From Thermothielavioides terrestris NRRL 8126 (lineage: Eukaryota > Ascomycota > Sordariomycetes > Sordariales > Chaetomiaceae): a stretch of DNA of 64,000 bases. Below are positions 1-11,997 of the stretch, one piece after another (position 1 is the first letter of the stretch; every line of letters begins with the position of its first letter). The stretch spans positions 186,001-250,000 of the forward strand of contig NC_016460.1 in assembly GCF_000226115.1 (NCBI RefSeq), in the 5' to 3' direction. The notes below the pieces were generated by a model. That model was given only the letters and a program-made list of their open reading frames with translations. It was not told the origin of the DNA and ran no database searches. Both the position numbers and the translations under genes were made by a program.

Positions 1-3000
1 TACGCTACGCAAGCTCACACCTTGACGGCTCGCCTGATGTTGGTCATCAATTGCTGCTTGTGCGATTTCGGCAGGCTTTTCCGCGCAGGCTTTTCCGAGT
101 CGGCTTTGTTGAAATATCTGATCTAGCCTGCTGCTGTCAGGGCAATGAACACCATAACTCACGTTATACTAGTTTGGACGGCCTATGCAGCAAGCACAGT
201 GCGCAGGATCGAGGCTTGGGCGAACCCCACGACCAGCAAGACTAAATGAGGGGAGCTTCAACAACAACTAAAGTAGCTCAAAAACTTGACCGCATTACGC
301 TAGTGTACAGGCTCAATAAAGCCAAAGGCAACTCAGGTATGTGAAATTGCAGCTTTTGTAAACTCCAGAGGGAGCACTGCCTAGAAAAACGATGCCTTTG
401 ATGAGGAACGTGAGTGAACGCGATGCTGCGCTGAGCGGAGGACGCAAGCAGTGACGTCATAACGCAGGTGAGCCGGACGATATTACCAGGTCCAGACCGG
501 ATTCGAGATGGACACCATCCACCCTCACCCCGCGCCTGCTCACACACCGTCCCAAGCTTTCAGCCTGGCTCAGCAACCTACCTTATGTACAATGCATACC
601 ACAGTACGCTACATACAGGACGAATTTGGGTCCGGAGGTTCCGGAACACGGAATCAAGGCAGCTTGGCATCACGAGACGCCGCCCCATACACAGGAGTGC
701 AGGAGAGATCGCCGGAGGGGAGGGCCGGACCTGCGACGATGGGCGACATCGACTCGAGCGCTCCGCTGGTTCCGAGACCAGTCGTATCTCCGAGACACTG
801 CGACGGCGATGGCAGCTACCGCTTGCTGGTGAGTTGCTGAGCTTGCGCTGGCTCATGGTGAAAGCTAGCCAGACGAGAACCTGTGAGGTCGCGACGTTCC
901 TCAGTCGGGGCTGCGCCGAGACCTGTCGAGCTGCCAGAGCTCCGCTCCCTCTGGAGATGCAGCCGGTGAATCCCCCCATCATCCTCAGTGCCGTGGTGTG
1001 CACTAGCGTGGATTTCAATGGGTGCTCCTTCATCAAAACCTTGGTAGAGCCCTGGCCAGGCTTAGCGAATCGCCGCCCCAGTTAGCGGGGAGTCGGAGCA
1101 GAGAACTGCTGCATCGCATGCACCTTCGTACCGTTCTGGCCAGAGCGCGTGTGGAGTGGCACCCCGACCAAGGCGTTGCCGCAGGGCTGTAGGGCAGGAG
1201 CGCTGCCGACAATTGGCGGGCAGAGAGGGGACAATGCATTGCATCGACCTTAGTGGAATGGGAGATTGTTGCATCTATATAATCCGTACTAGTAGATGCA
1301 AAGGGAGTGGAGCGGACGGCCGGGGCATTGTTTCACCATCCACCATCCCGATGGGTATCGCGAGATTCCCCACCCCAAGATGGAGAATCCCATGTTCTTG
1401 TTTCTACCCATCTGCCTATGTCGAAGGCTCCATGGGCGGGAGGGAGGCTTGCGATGTCAATCGCCGACCGTCCTTGGGTTGGCGAGAACCCTGATCATCC
1501 CCCGCTGGGACGCTTCCCGTCTTGACAATGTAGCAAGTCGTCAACTCCGCGCGATCAGAGCTCTGATTCCGAGGAACAGAAACCCGATCTCGTGGTGATG
1601 GCGAGCCCCGGGCTCTGCGGCTGTATGGGCGCGTACCACAGCAGTCCACTCAGGAGCTTCGAAGATCAAGGTGCCTGGCCTTGGGGCGCGCGGTCGTGCG
1701 CGCCCAGCCTTCCCAGTGCTACCTTCCCACCGACGGACCCGCCCTGCGGTGAACCCTGGTGCACAGGCTCCACTGGCGCGGACGTCTTCCGACGTCGGGT
1801 CCCCCTGGGTGCCGCATCCGACTGCCAGGCGCGGATTGGCTGGACTGCAATCGCAATCCTGCACTCGATCAATCGAGCAGAAACAGCGAGCAGCCAGCAG
1901 CACCGAACGATGCCGCCCCGCGGAGAACGGCGTCGCGTACACACCGAACGCTAGTGTTATTTCGTCGGCTGCCGGGGTCAGCACGACGCGACCGTAAGCA
2001 GGAAATATTCCTTGTCCCTGGACTTGCACCGGTCATGGGGCTCTTTGTCATCGATACGGGGATGATGCAAGCCTTCATCGACAAGTTGCAATTGTCTAAA
2101 CCGGTGAGGAGTCGAGTCCGCTGTGTGTGGCTTTTAAGGGCACACCCACTCGTCGTTGAGAGTGGCAGGTTCCGTCCTGGGCGGGCGTCCAGCATTGGAC
2201 GAACGGCTCCCGGCAATGAGCGGTGGCTGCCTGGAGAACGGCCTGGCTGCACGCCGATCGGTGAACTGCGGAGCGTTGGGACCGTTGGCAAGCACGCCAA
2301 CTCCCACGTGCAGAGGAGCCGGAGATAAGCCTACTGATTGGCCAATGGCGACGAGCGGACAAGAGCGCCGATCGCTGCGCGCAGAGAGTGCAATCTGTGG
2401 CAATTTTCGGAGGGCTGATGCTCGCCGTGATAAGTTGACATCTCAACCGGGCACTTTACGGAAGTGCGAATGCGGACACTAGTGTACACTAGTGTGCGGA
2501 TACAAGATAGCCATAGTCGGCGGCGCCACCGGGGATTTTGTGCTCCGCGACAGAGCCGAGTCATGACAAAGCCCCACGCGCCCAGGGGAAGCTTGTCTCG
2601 CTTTTGCCCAGCCAGAGACCGAGCCCTCATCAAACCCGGAGATAGCGACGTGAGGCATGGAGGATGCACACGCGATGACTTAGTTGAGGCTGGGCACCCC
2701 ATTGTAAGTTCGCGGCTGAGGGACGCCATGGCTTTGCAATCGCAGAAGCGAGCAACAGTGTGGAAAGCGCCGACACACCGCTGTCAAGCATCGTGGGGGT
2801 TGACATTACCACAGGAGGCCATTGCACATAACTACGCCACCGTCGTCGCACTGCCCGCGGCGTCAGAATTGAGGTCTTGAGGCAGTTGCCGTGGGCTGGC
2901 ACCTCGGAGGCTGAAACGATCCATCCGCAAAAAGCGAAGAGCCAACAAGCCTGCGCCGCCGGCAGTCTGGTCATGTGTCGCGGTGCCGCATTCCTGGAAA

Positions 3001-5400
3001 TGCGGCGCCAATGCTCTTGGATCTGGATGCGGAAACGGTCAGAGAGTGCCATCCAGCAAACACATCAAACAGGAACAGAGAGCCCAGCAAGGTTTGCGAT
3101 CGCGAAGTTGCGTCCCCCGCCACAGTGCGAGGAACAGCGGTGGATGGTCCATGCATCAGATGCTGGAGACCACTCCATGCGATGAATGGAGACATCGCAA
3201 AACCCCGGCGTGTCAAGCATGATCTCGAATCTGGGGATGTTCCCTTGACTCTTGCATTCTCTGCATGACAGCTTCCCCGCACTGGGGAAACCGAACAGGC
3301 AACGCAACGAGGAAGCAAAGCCTGCTGATCGATCGTCCCTCCGGAGGGTCCGTCCAGAAGGCGCAAAATTGGGGGTGAGCCCAAAGTCCCCGCAACTAAC
3401 GTGACTCGTTCACGTTATAGACCGGATTCAGAAACTGTTCGCGTTTGCCGCCCTGGGTTCCGCTAGTGTAGGCTGGCGAGAGCAACAAAGCAAACAGTGA
3501 AGAGCTGGCTTCGTCGAGCGAAAAGAGAAAGGCTTTCTCTTCGCCAGCTCCGGTCAATGGTCCCGCGGAAATAAGAGACACCCGCGCCTTCGACCAAACT
3601 GGCATCGGTCGAAAGACAGACACTGCACTGCACGTTTACAGAGTACGCAGTACACTCGTGGGCGCTTTCCTGGGTTTTCACTTGTGCTGACGGGCTCGTG
3701 CGATGGCGTTGTGCTTGGCATGGGCGCGGTCCAAGGAGCCGGGATCCGTCCCATGCCAATCAGCAGCCCACCCCTGGCCGGAGCGAGGCGCTAGCTCCAC
3801 TTGCGGCACTTGTGGAACCGAAACGACCCAGGAGCAGACTGCTGGGGGCGGCCGGCGAATCAAAGCGCGCGATTGAGAAGATAACACGGCACCTTAAGAT
3901 TCTTGCGTTCACGAATCCGTTACTGTGCAACTAATCCGTCCACGAAAGATTAAGTTCGTGATACCAGCCAGGGAAGGACACTGCTTGAGGAAGAGGTTTC
4001 GTCGGATCCGGCGACTGCTCGTCGGCGCCGCCCACTCCAGGACTCGAGCGCGTCTCGCGGAATGGAATGGATGGATGAAGCTGGCCTGGGGGAACGACCC
4101 AGACGCATGGCACGACGACCGGACCAGGCGCACTGGCCAAACGAGATTCGGCAGGGAGTGCGATTCGCCCCAGCGTCCGATCATTGTTCGCTGAGATAGC
4201 AGCAAGTTCTGGCCTCTTTTGGGCGCCCCCCTGCGCGAGGGGCTTCCTGTGTGCGCAGCCCACGAAAAAGGTCAAAGCGTGGGGAGAGATGGTGCAAGGG
4301 AGGACCTTTGGTAGTTCAGTGAGGGGCTGGAAGTCGAAATCCAGTGCTCTTCTCAGCAGTCTGTGCAATCCGGAGTTCTGTGACGATGGAGTCTTGCAAG
4401 CTTCAAGATGGATGCAGGTGCCTGGGATACTTTGCGACTCGAAACAGACAATCGTTATCGTGGATTGTTCTCCTCGTCGTCCATGGAAGCCTCGGCGGTC
4501 GAGACCTCGAGGGGGCGGCGCATGGTTTGGTGTTTCTGGCGCGCCGCTGAATGGCCAATGGCAACATTGGACTTCGGCACTGGCAGAGCCGCTAAAAATA
4601 TAGGTATCTGTCAAACCATGTCACCCAGCATCACCTCAGCGATCACTCCCAGCTTGAATGGGGTTCATTTCGAGAGAGGTTCGACGCAGTATTTGATGCA
4701 GTGGCATAATATTGTGGTGTAATAAGGGATTGGTGAATGACAAATAGCGGCGAGAGCGTAGTGTATTTCCCACACTCGCCGCGCTGTCTGCGATCCAGGA
4801 GGTAGTTTAAACTCCCAGTGCCAGCGGTTACGCAGCATGTACGAGGTAACGTTAGCGCCCTGGGTACGCTGAATAAGGACCAAGACGGTGAGACGTTTGC
4901 GACAAATTCTCTCCAGGATCAATGTCAACACAAGGCCGTTGGGCCAATTGCCCTTTCCGGGACCGGAGCTCTGGTGCAAGCGACTGTGGTATGCTAGTTT
5001 CGCGGCGGTCAATTTGTCAGTGCTTCAATCAAGGCTTGCGACACCGGTCATTCCACCGACGTCATTGCTGCTTGCTCAGCCAGCAGGCCAAGGAGGAGAC
5101 GAGCATCCCGACTGCAGCAGCAGGACAGAAGACGTGGCTCGACGCAGCTGTGCAAATACTATGTTAGTTAGACCAGATGTGAACAGTCCGGATAAGCAGA
5201 GATATTTCCGTGGCAGCTCTCTGTCTCCTGCGCTCACAGCGGAACGTTACGCTCGGGCGCTCTTGTTGTTGGGATGACGACTGGAAGTGTTTCCGTAATA
5301 CTAACGCCGACCACGGCGCTGCCATCGCAGCGGGGAATCTTCCCGTGAAGGACGACAATATCTGAGCGTTCAATCCAAGCATACTGTAGTCAGTGTATAT
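1..5400. other. Gene-less GC-rich intergenic region
   Basis: About 5.4 kb of moderately GC-rich sequence in which I can support no gene. Several open frames of 60-230 codons exist on both strands, but their translations overlap in conflicting frames, are rich in Arg, Ser, Pro and Cys as expected of random GC-rich frames, and show no domain I recognise. There is no RIP signature comparable to the right half of the window. A perfect 20-bp palindrome lies at 2,476-2,495. A long regulatory region, an eroded gene or a non-coding RNA cannot be excluded from sequence alone. Confidence 0.5.
2476..2495. repeat. Perfect 20-bp palindrome
   Basis: The decamer ACACTAGTGT, itself palindromic, occurs twice head to tail and so forms a perfect 20-bp palindrome. 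It is flanked on both sides by a TGCGGA-like hexamer. It could bind a dimeric regulator or form a cruciform; no function is known to me. Confidence 0.6.
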
Positions 5401-6759
5401 AGCGTATAAAGTTGCCGGCATCGGCCTGCTCTGGAATTGACGAATTGAAGAAGTTGGGGGTTATCGGACACGGCGAGTCGCTCGCACAGTGCGCGGGCGT
5501 AGCGAATACACAAACTTCAGCAGTGGCAGGCAGGACGAAGGCTCACCTCGCCATCGGACCCACTCCGCCAGGGAAAAAAAAAAGCGAGGGTGGAGCAGCC
5601 AAGAAACGACCCACCAACCTTGCATGGTGCGGCATGCAGGATGCAGCTCATCCAGAACCCACACTCCGATCGGTTCACGCCTCTCCTCATCCAGCATCTT
5701 TGCCTGCCTGCGCCGGAGCGGGCGTTTCGACGCTTGCCTCTTCCACTCACTATCCGTACACTACACTATTCCGTACACGACGTCTGTATCTCCATTCCCC
5801 ATCCCCTACCTTCATGCTGCCCCACCACCACCAGGATTGCAGATTGCCTCTTCGCCGCCACCAGCACACGCAAGGTGCGCCCAGGTCGCCATCACCCCAC
5901 CCACGAACACCCCTCCCCCCGGTCCTTTTGCGAGTCCGTCTCGCTTCAAAACAGGCTCGGTCCCGCTCTCCGGTCGAGCAACCGCCCCATCCTTCTCTCG
6001 CCGTTAAGCACGCCGTGTTGTGTTTCCGACAAGCCTATCGAGGTCCAAGCTTCGTCCCGGACGCGGCTGCTGACAGAAGGCAGCCAAGCCCAGGACAGCT
6101 TCGCGAGAGTCGCTGCCGTCGACCTCACGCCTCGCCCGGATAACTCTCCCTCGACGACGACACCGTCGGCCGCCGGGACGGCGACCGACTGCCGGATCGA
6201 GCGGATCGGCCAACGAGCGCAGCCGAAAGACAGGCTGCCGGGCTTTCCGTGCATCGCTTCGTCCTAGCGACGGAAAGTCCTAAGATTCTCCGCGCCTGCG
6301 CCCTTTGGCGTGCTGTCCCGGATCTGCGAGAGCCAAACTTGTTGCTGGAATATTGCCCAGTTGGTTCTCGTCGCATCCGCGGTCCGACTCAGCAATCCAA
6401 TTCAGCAGGTAGGTGTTGGTCACAGTTCTGAGTAATAACACGCTCCGGCTTGCATTGTTGGCCACACAATCAATGCCGGAATTTCCCACGCCAACCCCCC
6501 TTCCGTTCTGTGCTGCTGGGTTTCTTTGATTCCACCGCTTCCGTCCTTTCTCCGCCTGGCCCTCCAAACCTGGCACCAAGCTGACGCTTGACTTTGTCTG
6601 CGCCCCGCAGCGCTTTCTAGTATCGCCCTGGGGACATTGGTGCCGCCATCCATGACCCGTCTCTGAGAGAACCGTCCCCGTTCTCCATCGAGACCCCACT
6701 TCCCCGATCGTCCTGTCTGTGGAGCCAGCTCTGCTCGGGCAAAGGTCAGTGCGTGCAAA
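5400..6759 (+). promoter_or_regulatory. Promoter and long CT-rich leader of the PP1 regulator gene
   Basis: The 1.3 kb before the start codon at 6,760 is unusually rich in C and T on the + strand, with many CCATCC, CTCC and CCCCACC tracts. This is typical of promoters and long 5' leaders of filamentous fungi. Start and end of transcription are not visible. Upstream ATGs are present in the leader, so translation may depend on splicing of the leader or on leaky scanning. Confidence 0.45.
6409..6610 (+). other. Candidate 5'UTR intron
   Basis: A strong donor CAG|GTAGGT at 6,409 is followed by a branch-like GCTGAC at about 6,580 and then a pyrimidine-rich run ending CCCGCAG at 6,610. That gives a 202-bp intron wholly upstream of the start codon at 6,760. 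A later acceptor near 6,749 is possible but lacks a good branch site. This is inferred from splice-site quality only. Confidence 0.4.
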
Positions 6760-9227
6760 ATGCCGTACACGCCCCCGTCCAACCGGTCCCCGGCTTCGTC
6801 GGGTCCCCCATCGCCCGACGAGAGTCGGAGGCCATCGTTCCACCAAGCACACAACACCAGCTCGCGACCTGCTCTGCCGCGGTCGACTTCGTACCTGACG
6901 AGGCACCGGCGAACGCCGTCGGTCACGCAACCCCGCGCAAGCCAGCCGTCGCCCGAGGCGACGTCGGAGGACCTGAAGAGCATGGCGACGGCCAGCAGTG
7001 TGCGGCAGTCGCCACCCCCAATCACCGGCGACCGCAGGATGCCGAACGGGGCGATCATGTCTCCGCCCGACTCAGCTAGTGACGATGACGACCCGCCCGA
7101 GGCGCACAGCCGGCAGATCGAGAACCTCGAGGAGCTGCAACGTGCGATTAGTCAGATCCCGCAGCCGCGGTCGCGTCAATCCTCCAGCGGCGCCGCAGGG
7201 CCTGAGGAGGCTGCCGACCCGGCGCAAGCCGGCGCTGGCAACGACGGCATGCATCACAGCTTCAGCACGGGCTCGCTGGGCGAGCTCGCATCCGGCGGGC
7301 ACCGCCGATTCACCCACATGAGGTCGGCGACGGAGCCGCACATCCCGCTCGCTAAATCCGCCAGCAGCTCCACGACGGGATCCGAGGAGGACTCGGATGA
7401 GGAGAGGCTGCGGAAGCCGCAGATGGTGCGGAAGAAGTCCGGCGAGCTTGTCCGGCCGGCGCTGCGCCCGGCATCCCGCCGGCGGCCGTCTAGTATGCCC
7501 GGGACGCCCACCTTCTCCAAGGCGGTGCACTTCGATTCGCACCTCGAGCATGTGCGGCACTTCCTCCAGGTGGACAGGCCCCTCGCCGTCAGCGCCGGGT
7601 CGTCGCCTGTCGACAACTACGACAGCGACGCCGAGTACCCGTTCCCCGCCGACGAGCGGCCCTCCGCGCGCACTCCTCCGTTCGAGTGGGAGATCATCAT
7701 GAGCAACTTCCCCCTGGAGACACCAGTGCGCAAGGCGCAGCCGGTGCGCCTGGAGCGGGTTTGGCTCTCGAGCGACCAGAAGTCGCTCGTCGGGTCTGTC
7801 GCCGTGGCCAATTTCGCGTTCCAGAAACACGTCGTGTGCCGGTTCACCCTAGATTACTGGAAGACAACATCTGAAGTGGCGGCCGAGTACGTCTGCGAGA
7901 TCCGCCCCGTCGACACGCCCCACGGCCAGGACAGGTTCAACTTCAGCATCCAGCTATCGGACCTGGCCAACTTGGAGTCCAAGACGCTGTTCTTCTGCAT
8001 CCGGTATAACGTGAACGGGCAGGAGTACTGGGACAACAACAACGGCACTAACTTCCAGGTTGACTTCCGCAAGAAGATGCTCCCCCAGAACGGCAAGATG
8101 GGTGTTGTCGGCGCATCTTCCCGCCCGCTGACTGGGCTGCCCAAGAGCAGTCGCCGCCCGGGCCTTCCGACGAGCCAGAAGTCGAGGCAGGTGTCGAGCA
8201 CGGCCGATGAGTTCGGTGACAGCCCGCGGCCGACGTTCAACCGGTCGATCCACGAATATCTCGGGGAGGAGTCGGGCGCCCCCGGTCTCAGGCTGAAAGG
8301 CGTGAGAAGCGCCGGGGACCTCCCCAGCGACAACCTCGCGAAGGGGCTGTCCGGCCCCAGCGGGCAGTTTGCTCTGCGGTACGACTTCGGGGACTCGTTG
8401 AGTAGGGCCATCCAAAACGCCAAGAACGAGATGGCTGGGAAGTCGGATGGCCTATACATGAAGTCGAGGAAGAAGGCGGACTCTCCAACTCCTGCCAAGG
8501 CAGGCCCAGAGGCTCAGACCGAGCAGCTTCCTGCCGTCAAGCCGGCATCTGCGGGTGCCGGGCCGGCAGCCGAATCCCCGGCGGACTCGCCACGGACGGG
8601 CATTGCCACTGCCTCGTACGACGAGATCATCAGCAAGTGGTGCTTTGTAGGTACCCCCCGATCACAACTTGCGCAGCGCACCGTGGCCGCCCAGGAACAT
8701 ATGGGAGGCAAGCTTCACTCTGGTCCGCCCCAGACGCTGGTTCGCTAACACACCCATTGCAGTTCAGCACCAAGTCAAAGGGCTCCCAAGCCAAGGGAGC
8801 ATCGTCGAAAGCGGGGCCGTCTGATGGCGCCGACGATAGCAGCACCATGACCAGTCACGAGGGCAGCCCGGTTCAGATGGGCAACTACTACCATTCGTCG
8901 AGCGGCGCTCAGCACCACTCGCTGCATCCGCAGGATCTGAACCCGTACTTCGCCCACGTGCCGACCCCCAGGGCCATCGGCGGCTCGCCCGCGGAGTCGC
9001 CCGCCAAGTCGCCCGCCGACAGCATCTCGCCGCAACAGGGCGGCGGTCCTCCGGCCGGCACATCCCGCACACATTCCGCCGCTAGCCCGCCGCACACGCT
9101 AGCAGGGGGATTCGCCCCTGTGGTCGGTACGTCCGCGTCGCCGAGCGAGTATCTCTACCAGCGCGCGCAAGACCGTTTTCCGTTTCACAATCCCGAGACT
9201 TTTGCTCCGGCGCCGATTAGGGGTTAA
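6760..9227 (+). CDS. CBM21-containing protein phosphatase 1 regulatory subunit (GAC1/PIG-like)
   Basis: Two exons, 6,760-8,646 and 8,763-9,227, give about 783 aa. The 116-bp intron has donor GTAGGT, a CTAAC branch at about 8,745 and acceptor TTGCAG; splicing in phase 0 joins ..SKWCF to FSTKSKG... Residues about 322-439 form a CBM21 (starch/glycogen-binding) module, recognisable by VRLERVWLSSD, AFQKHVVCRFT and the NGQEYWDNNNGTNFQV block. An RVxF-type PP1 docking motif, K254-A-V-H-F258, lies upstream. The long Ser/Pro-rich N- and C-terminal regions look disordered. By family knowledge such proteins (yeast Gac1, Pig1/2; mammalian PPP1R3) bring the Glc7/PP1 catalytic subunit to glycogen and promote dephosphorylation of glycogen synthase. 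The motif order RVxF then CBM21 is canonical. The call is firm for the family, less so for the exact orthologue. Confidence 0.9.
8647..8762 (+). other. Spliceosomal intron of the PP1 regulator gene
   Basis: GTAGGT donor, CGCTAACA branch about 12 nt before the acceptor and TTGCAG acceptor. Without removal the frame ends at 8,748; with removal it runs to 9,227, keeping Ser/Pro-rich sequence. Confidence 0.85.
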
Positions 9228-10778
9228 GACAGAGGCGCATGCGCAGTGACCCGGCCCAGTGGGGAGTGGCTCGCGCGCCGACGCGGTGGCGCGCCCCGGC
9301 CCCCATTCTCTTTTCTTACCAGCTCTCGGCTCAGTCTCATGCCGTCCTGGACCGAGCCGCGGCGGCCTAATATCTTCTCTCTCCTCTAAGTTTGGCGTTG
9401 CTGCCATGTTTGCGGATCATAGGGTCACTGTGACGCTCGGCGTTTGGGGAAGGGAGAAATTTCTATTTTCGGTACGACAGCATGAAAACGGTGGTGTATA
9501 GCATTCTGCTTGGGGTTTTCTTCCGGCGCTATGGTTCTTCTGTCGCAGTGTTTGACCGTTTTCTCTCTTCTCCGGCCTCGCTCTGTGGCCTGGTTTCGCA
9601 TGCAGGCTTGGCTTGTCTCATGGGCAAAAGGCGTTCTGGTTCCCGGCTGCGCATTATCAGGGCTTCCGTTCCGGTTTCTCATTTCTCTTTTTCCTCGGTC
9701 TTTCTGCTCGGCTTTGGCACGTCATCACGTCTCTTACCGCGCATCGTGGCTGGATGAGGAAAGCGCCATCAGAGACGGTATGGTGGTTCTGCAATGTGAC
9801 GTTTTGTACTGGGACCTTACGGGACGAAGTCTGCGTTGAGTGGCAGCATGACGACATGACATGGTGGTCAGCGGGTGCTCGGCGGGCATGGATTGGGCCG
9901 GGGCGATGCACCCCCGTGGTGGGCGGGAAAGCTTGGGACATCGTGTTAGCAGCAGCATGCTATGATACGTTCGGGAACAGCAATACAAGCATGGTTATGG
10001 GCAGGTGCGAGATCCTTGGTGTCTGTCGTTATCGTATGTGCTGGTCACGTTCGAGCCCAAAGCGTTTATCAACGTATGTAAAATGTGAACCGCGTTCTGC
10101 TCGTCATCGGAAGCAGACCTTGTCTCCCAGGTATATACCCCATACTCCTCGCCGGTGCGCCAGAGGATGGCAAGGCCGCGTTGCTGGACAGCAGGGCCGT
10201 CATCTGCATCCGCCCCGATTCAGCATTTCCCGAGCCGCAAGCCCGCATCTGCCGATCTGTTCACCAGCGCGTGACGCCGATCTCTCGAGCCTCATCTCAG
10301 ACCATCCCCCGGCTCGACTGGGGCGAGACATCGCCGTTGTTGTCTTAGCCGGCACGACAGCTGTCGACGAGATTCGCCTGCGAGCGTCGTATGCACGGTA
10401 TGGCAGTGAAATCAGGAAATCGTACGCAACCGTCCGTATGAACTCGTTTCCCTCCGAGGAACCCGGCCGAGACCTTAAGTCCAGCGAAGCCACACTCACA
10501 GCCATGAGTGGGTAAACATGGAAACAGAGCGCAACACAACCCCCAAAAAGAACGTCGAATGAAACAACAAGCTGGCCCGGTATGCCCTCGGCCGGCCCTT
10601 TTCCCAACGGCATCGTCTGTTCCCTGATCAAGGATGTCTGCTGTCTAGATCAATCTCAGATGCAGAGGTTGGTGCGCAGGAAGGCGGAATATGTGAGAGC
10701 CACATGTTCAAGACCTGGATAATGAAGACACCCTCGACCGGCTACGCATGCCTGTCGCGCTTGGCTCGCCCTGGACGC
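9228..10778. other. Intergenic region between convergent genes
   Basis: The region holds the 3' ends of the PP1 regulator gene (+) and the reductase gene (-). A 300-codon open frame on the + strand (9,613-10,515) lacks recognisable domains and overlaps other open frames, so I do not call it a gene. T-rich 3'UTR-like sequence follows 9,380. No RNA gene is seen. Confidence 0.5.
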
Positions 10779-11997
10779 CTACTCGGTGCTGGCGACCTTG
10801 ATGACGATCTTGCCCCTTGCCCTGCCGGTCGCCAGCTTCTGAAATGCCTGGGAAATGACTATTAGCTCTCCACGAAGCACAAGCCCCAGGGCGAGTTATT
10901 GCATACCTCAACCGCTTGCTCCATGGGATACTCCGAATCGATGACAGCCTGCTTTATCACCCCCTGCTCAACCCACCCCGCGACCTCCTTCGCAATGCTG
11001 CCCGACGAGCTCAGCAGGAACAGGTCGTATCTGCGCGGCGTGCCGCCGAGGAAGCGGGGACGCAGCTTGTTCCGGACGAAGGGCACCACGCCCTGCGACC
11101 AGCCGCCGACGATGGAGACGAACTTGCCCTCCGGCTTGAGGTACCGCGGCGAGTGCGAGAAGAGCGCTTGGCTGCCGGCGCAGTCCAAGATCGCGTCGAA
11201 CTGCTGCTCGCCGAACTTCTGCGCCAGATGCTCCTCTAGCGGATCATGGATCCGGTAGTCAATGACCTGCCTCCGTCAGCCTCCGCATCCATCCCTGACC
11301 CCCCTCCCTCACCACAGCCGAGACTCACCCCATCCGCCCCCAAACCCATCACCAACTCCGAATTCCCCCCGGAGCACACCCCGTACACCTCCGCCCCAAG
11401 CCCCTTGCAAGCCTGCACCACCAGCGAACCCACCCCGCCACTGGCCCCATTAACCAGCACCCTCCACCCAGCCATCCCCTCCCAGCCTCCCGCCCTCCGG
11501 ACCATACACAGCGCAGTCTGCCCCGCAACGCCCAAGACGCCCACCGCCTCCCTCAGCCCCCACCCCTCCCTGAGGGGCATCTTCGCGACCGACGCGCTCT
11601 CAACAAGCACATACTCCGCCAGCGTGCCCTCCCCGCGCAACACAGCCGCCAGCCCGAGCGCGCCGCAGACGCGATCGCCGACCGCGAACGACGACGACGA
11701 CGACGACACACCCCGCCCCGGCGCAGCCCCAGCCCCAGCCCCGACCCCGACCCCATCGCCCACGGCAACGACCACGCCGGCGAAGTCCATACCCGGGACG
11801 GGCGGGGCGCGGCGGAAGGGCAGCCAGGGCGGCAGGGCGCGCAGGAGGACCAGGTCGGCTGGGTTGAGCGCCACGTGGGTTATCTTCAGGAGGAGGGCGG
11901 TGGAGTTGGGCGGGAGGGTCGGGAGCGGGAGGGAGGCGGCGAGGGTGAGGGATTGCGGGGTGGGGGGGCCGCGGGCGGTTGCGGTCCAGGACTTCAT
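10779..11997 (-). CDS. Medium-chain dehydrogenase/reductase, quinone-oxidoreductase or RTN4IP1-like
   Basis: Three exons on the minus strand, 11,997-11,329, 11,266-10,907 and 10,847-10,779, all joined in phase 0, give 365 aa. Introns of 62 bp (GTGAGT...GGCAG) and 59 bp (GTATGC...CCCAG) are well formed. Splicing restores two family hallmarks: GLGADG-VIDYR across the first junction and a C-terminal AFQKLATGRARGKIVIKV after the second. The N-terminal GroES-like domain contains HVALNPADL and PPVPGMDFAGVV. The nucleotide-binding loop is N183-GASGGVGS-191. No structural-zinc cysteine cluster is seen, which fits the zinc-independent NAD(P)H quinone-reductase branch. Residues 81-104 are a Gly/Ala/Ser low-complexity insert, partly encoded by a GAC triplet run, between the core strands. 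Substrate is unknown; the C-terminal half (LDCAGSQALF, IVGGWSQG) resembles the RTN4IP1/AST-type subgroup. Confidence 0.85.
11688..11708. repeat. ACG/GAC triplet microsatellite inside the reductase gene
   Basis: Six to seven ACG triplets encode a run of serines in the minus-strand reductase (residues about 98-103). Just beside it (about 11,720-11,765) are CCCCAG/CCCCGA-type repeats encoding Gly/Ala/Val. The insert sits in a surface loop position of the GroES-like domain, so length variation is probably tolerated. Confidence 0.7.

Noticed and set aside
468..1085. 205-codon + strand open frame in the left intergenic region
   Set aside because: Arg/Ser/Pro-rich random-looking translation, no domain, and overlapped by equally long frames on both strands.
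3931..4614. 227-codon minus-strand open frame
   Set aside because: No recognisable domain or motif; composition as expected for a chance frame in GC-rich DNA.
9613..10515. 300-codon + strand open frame downstream of the PP1 regulator gene
   Set aside because: Lies in 3'UTR-like T-rich and intergenic sequence, no domain, Cys/Trp/Arg-rich composition.
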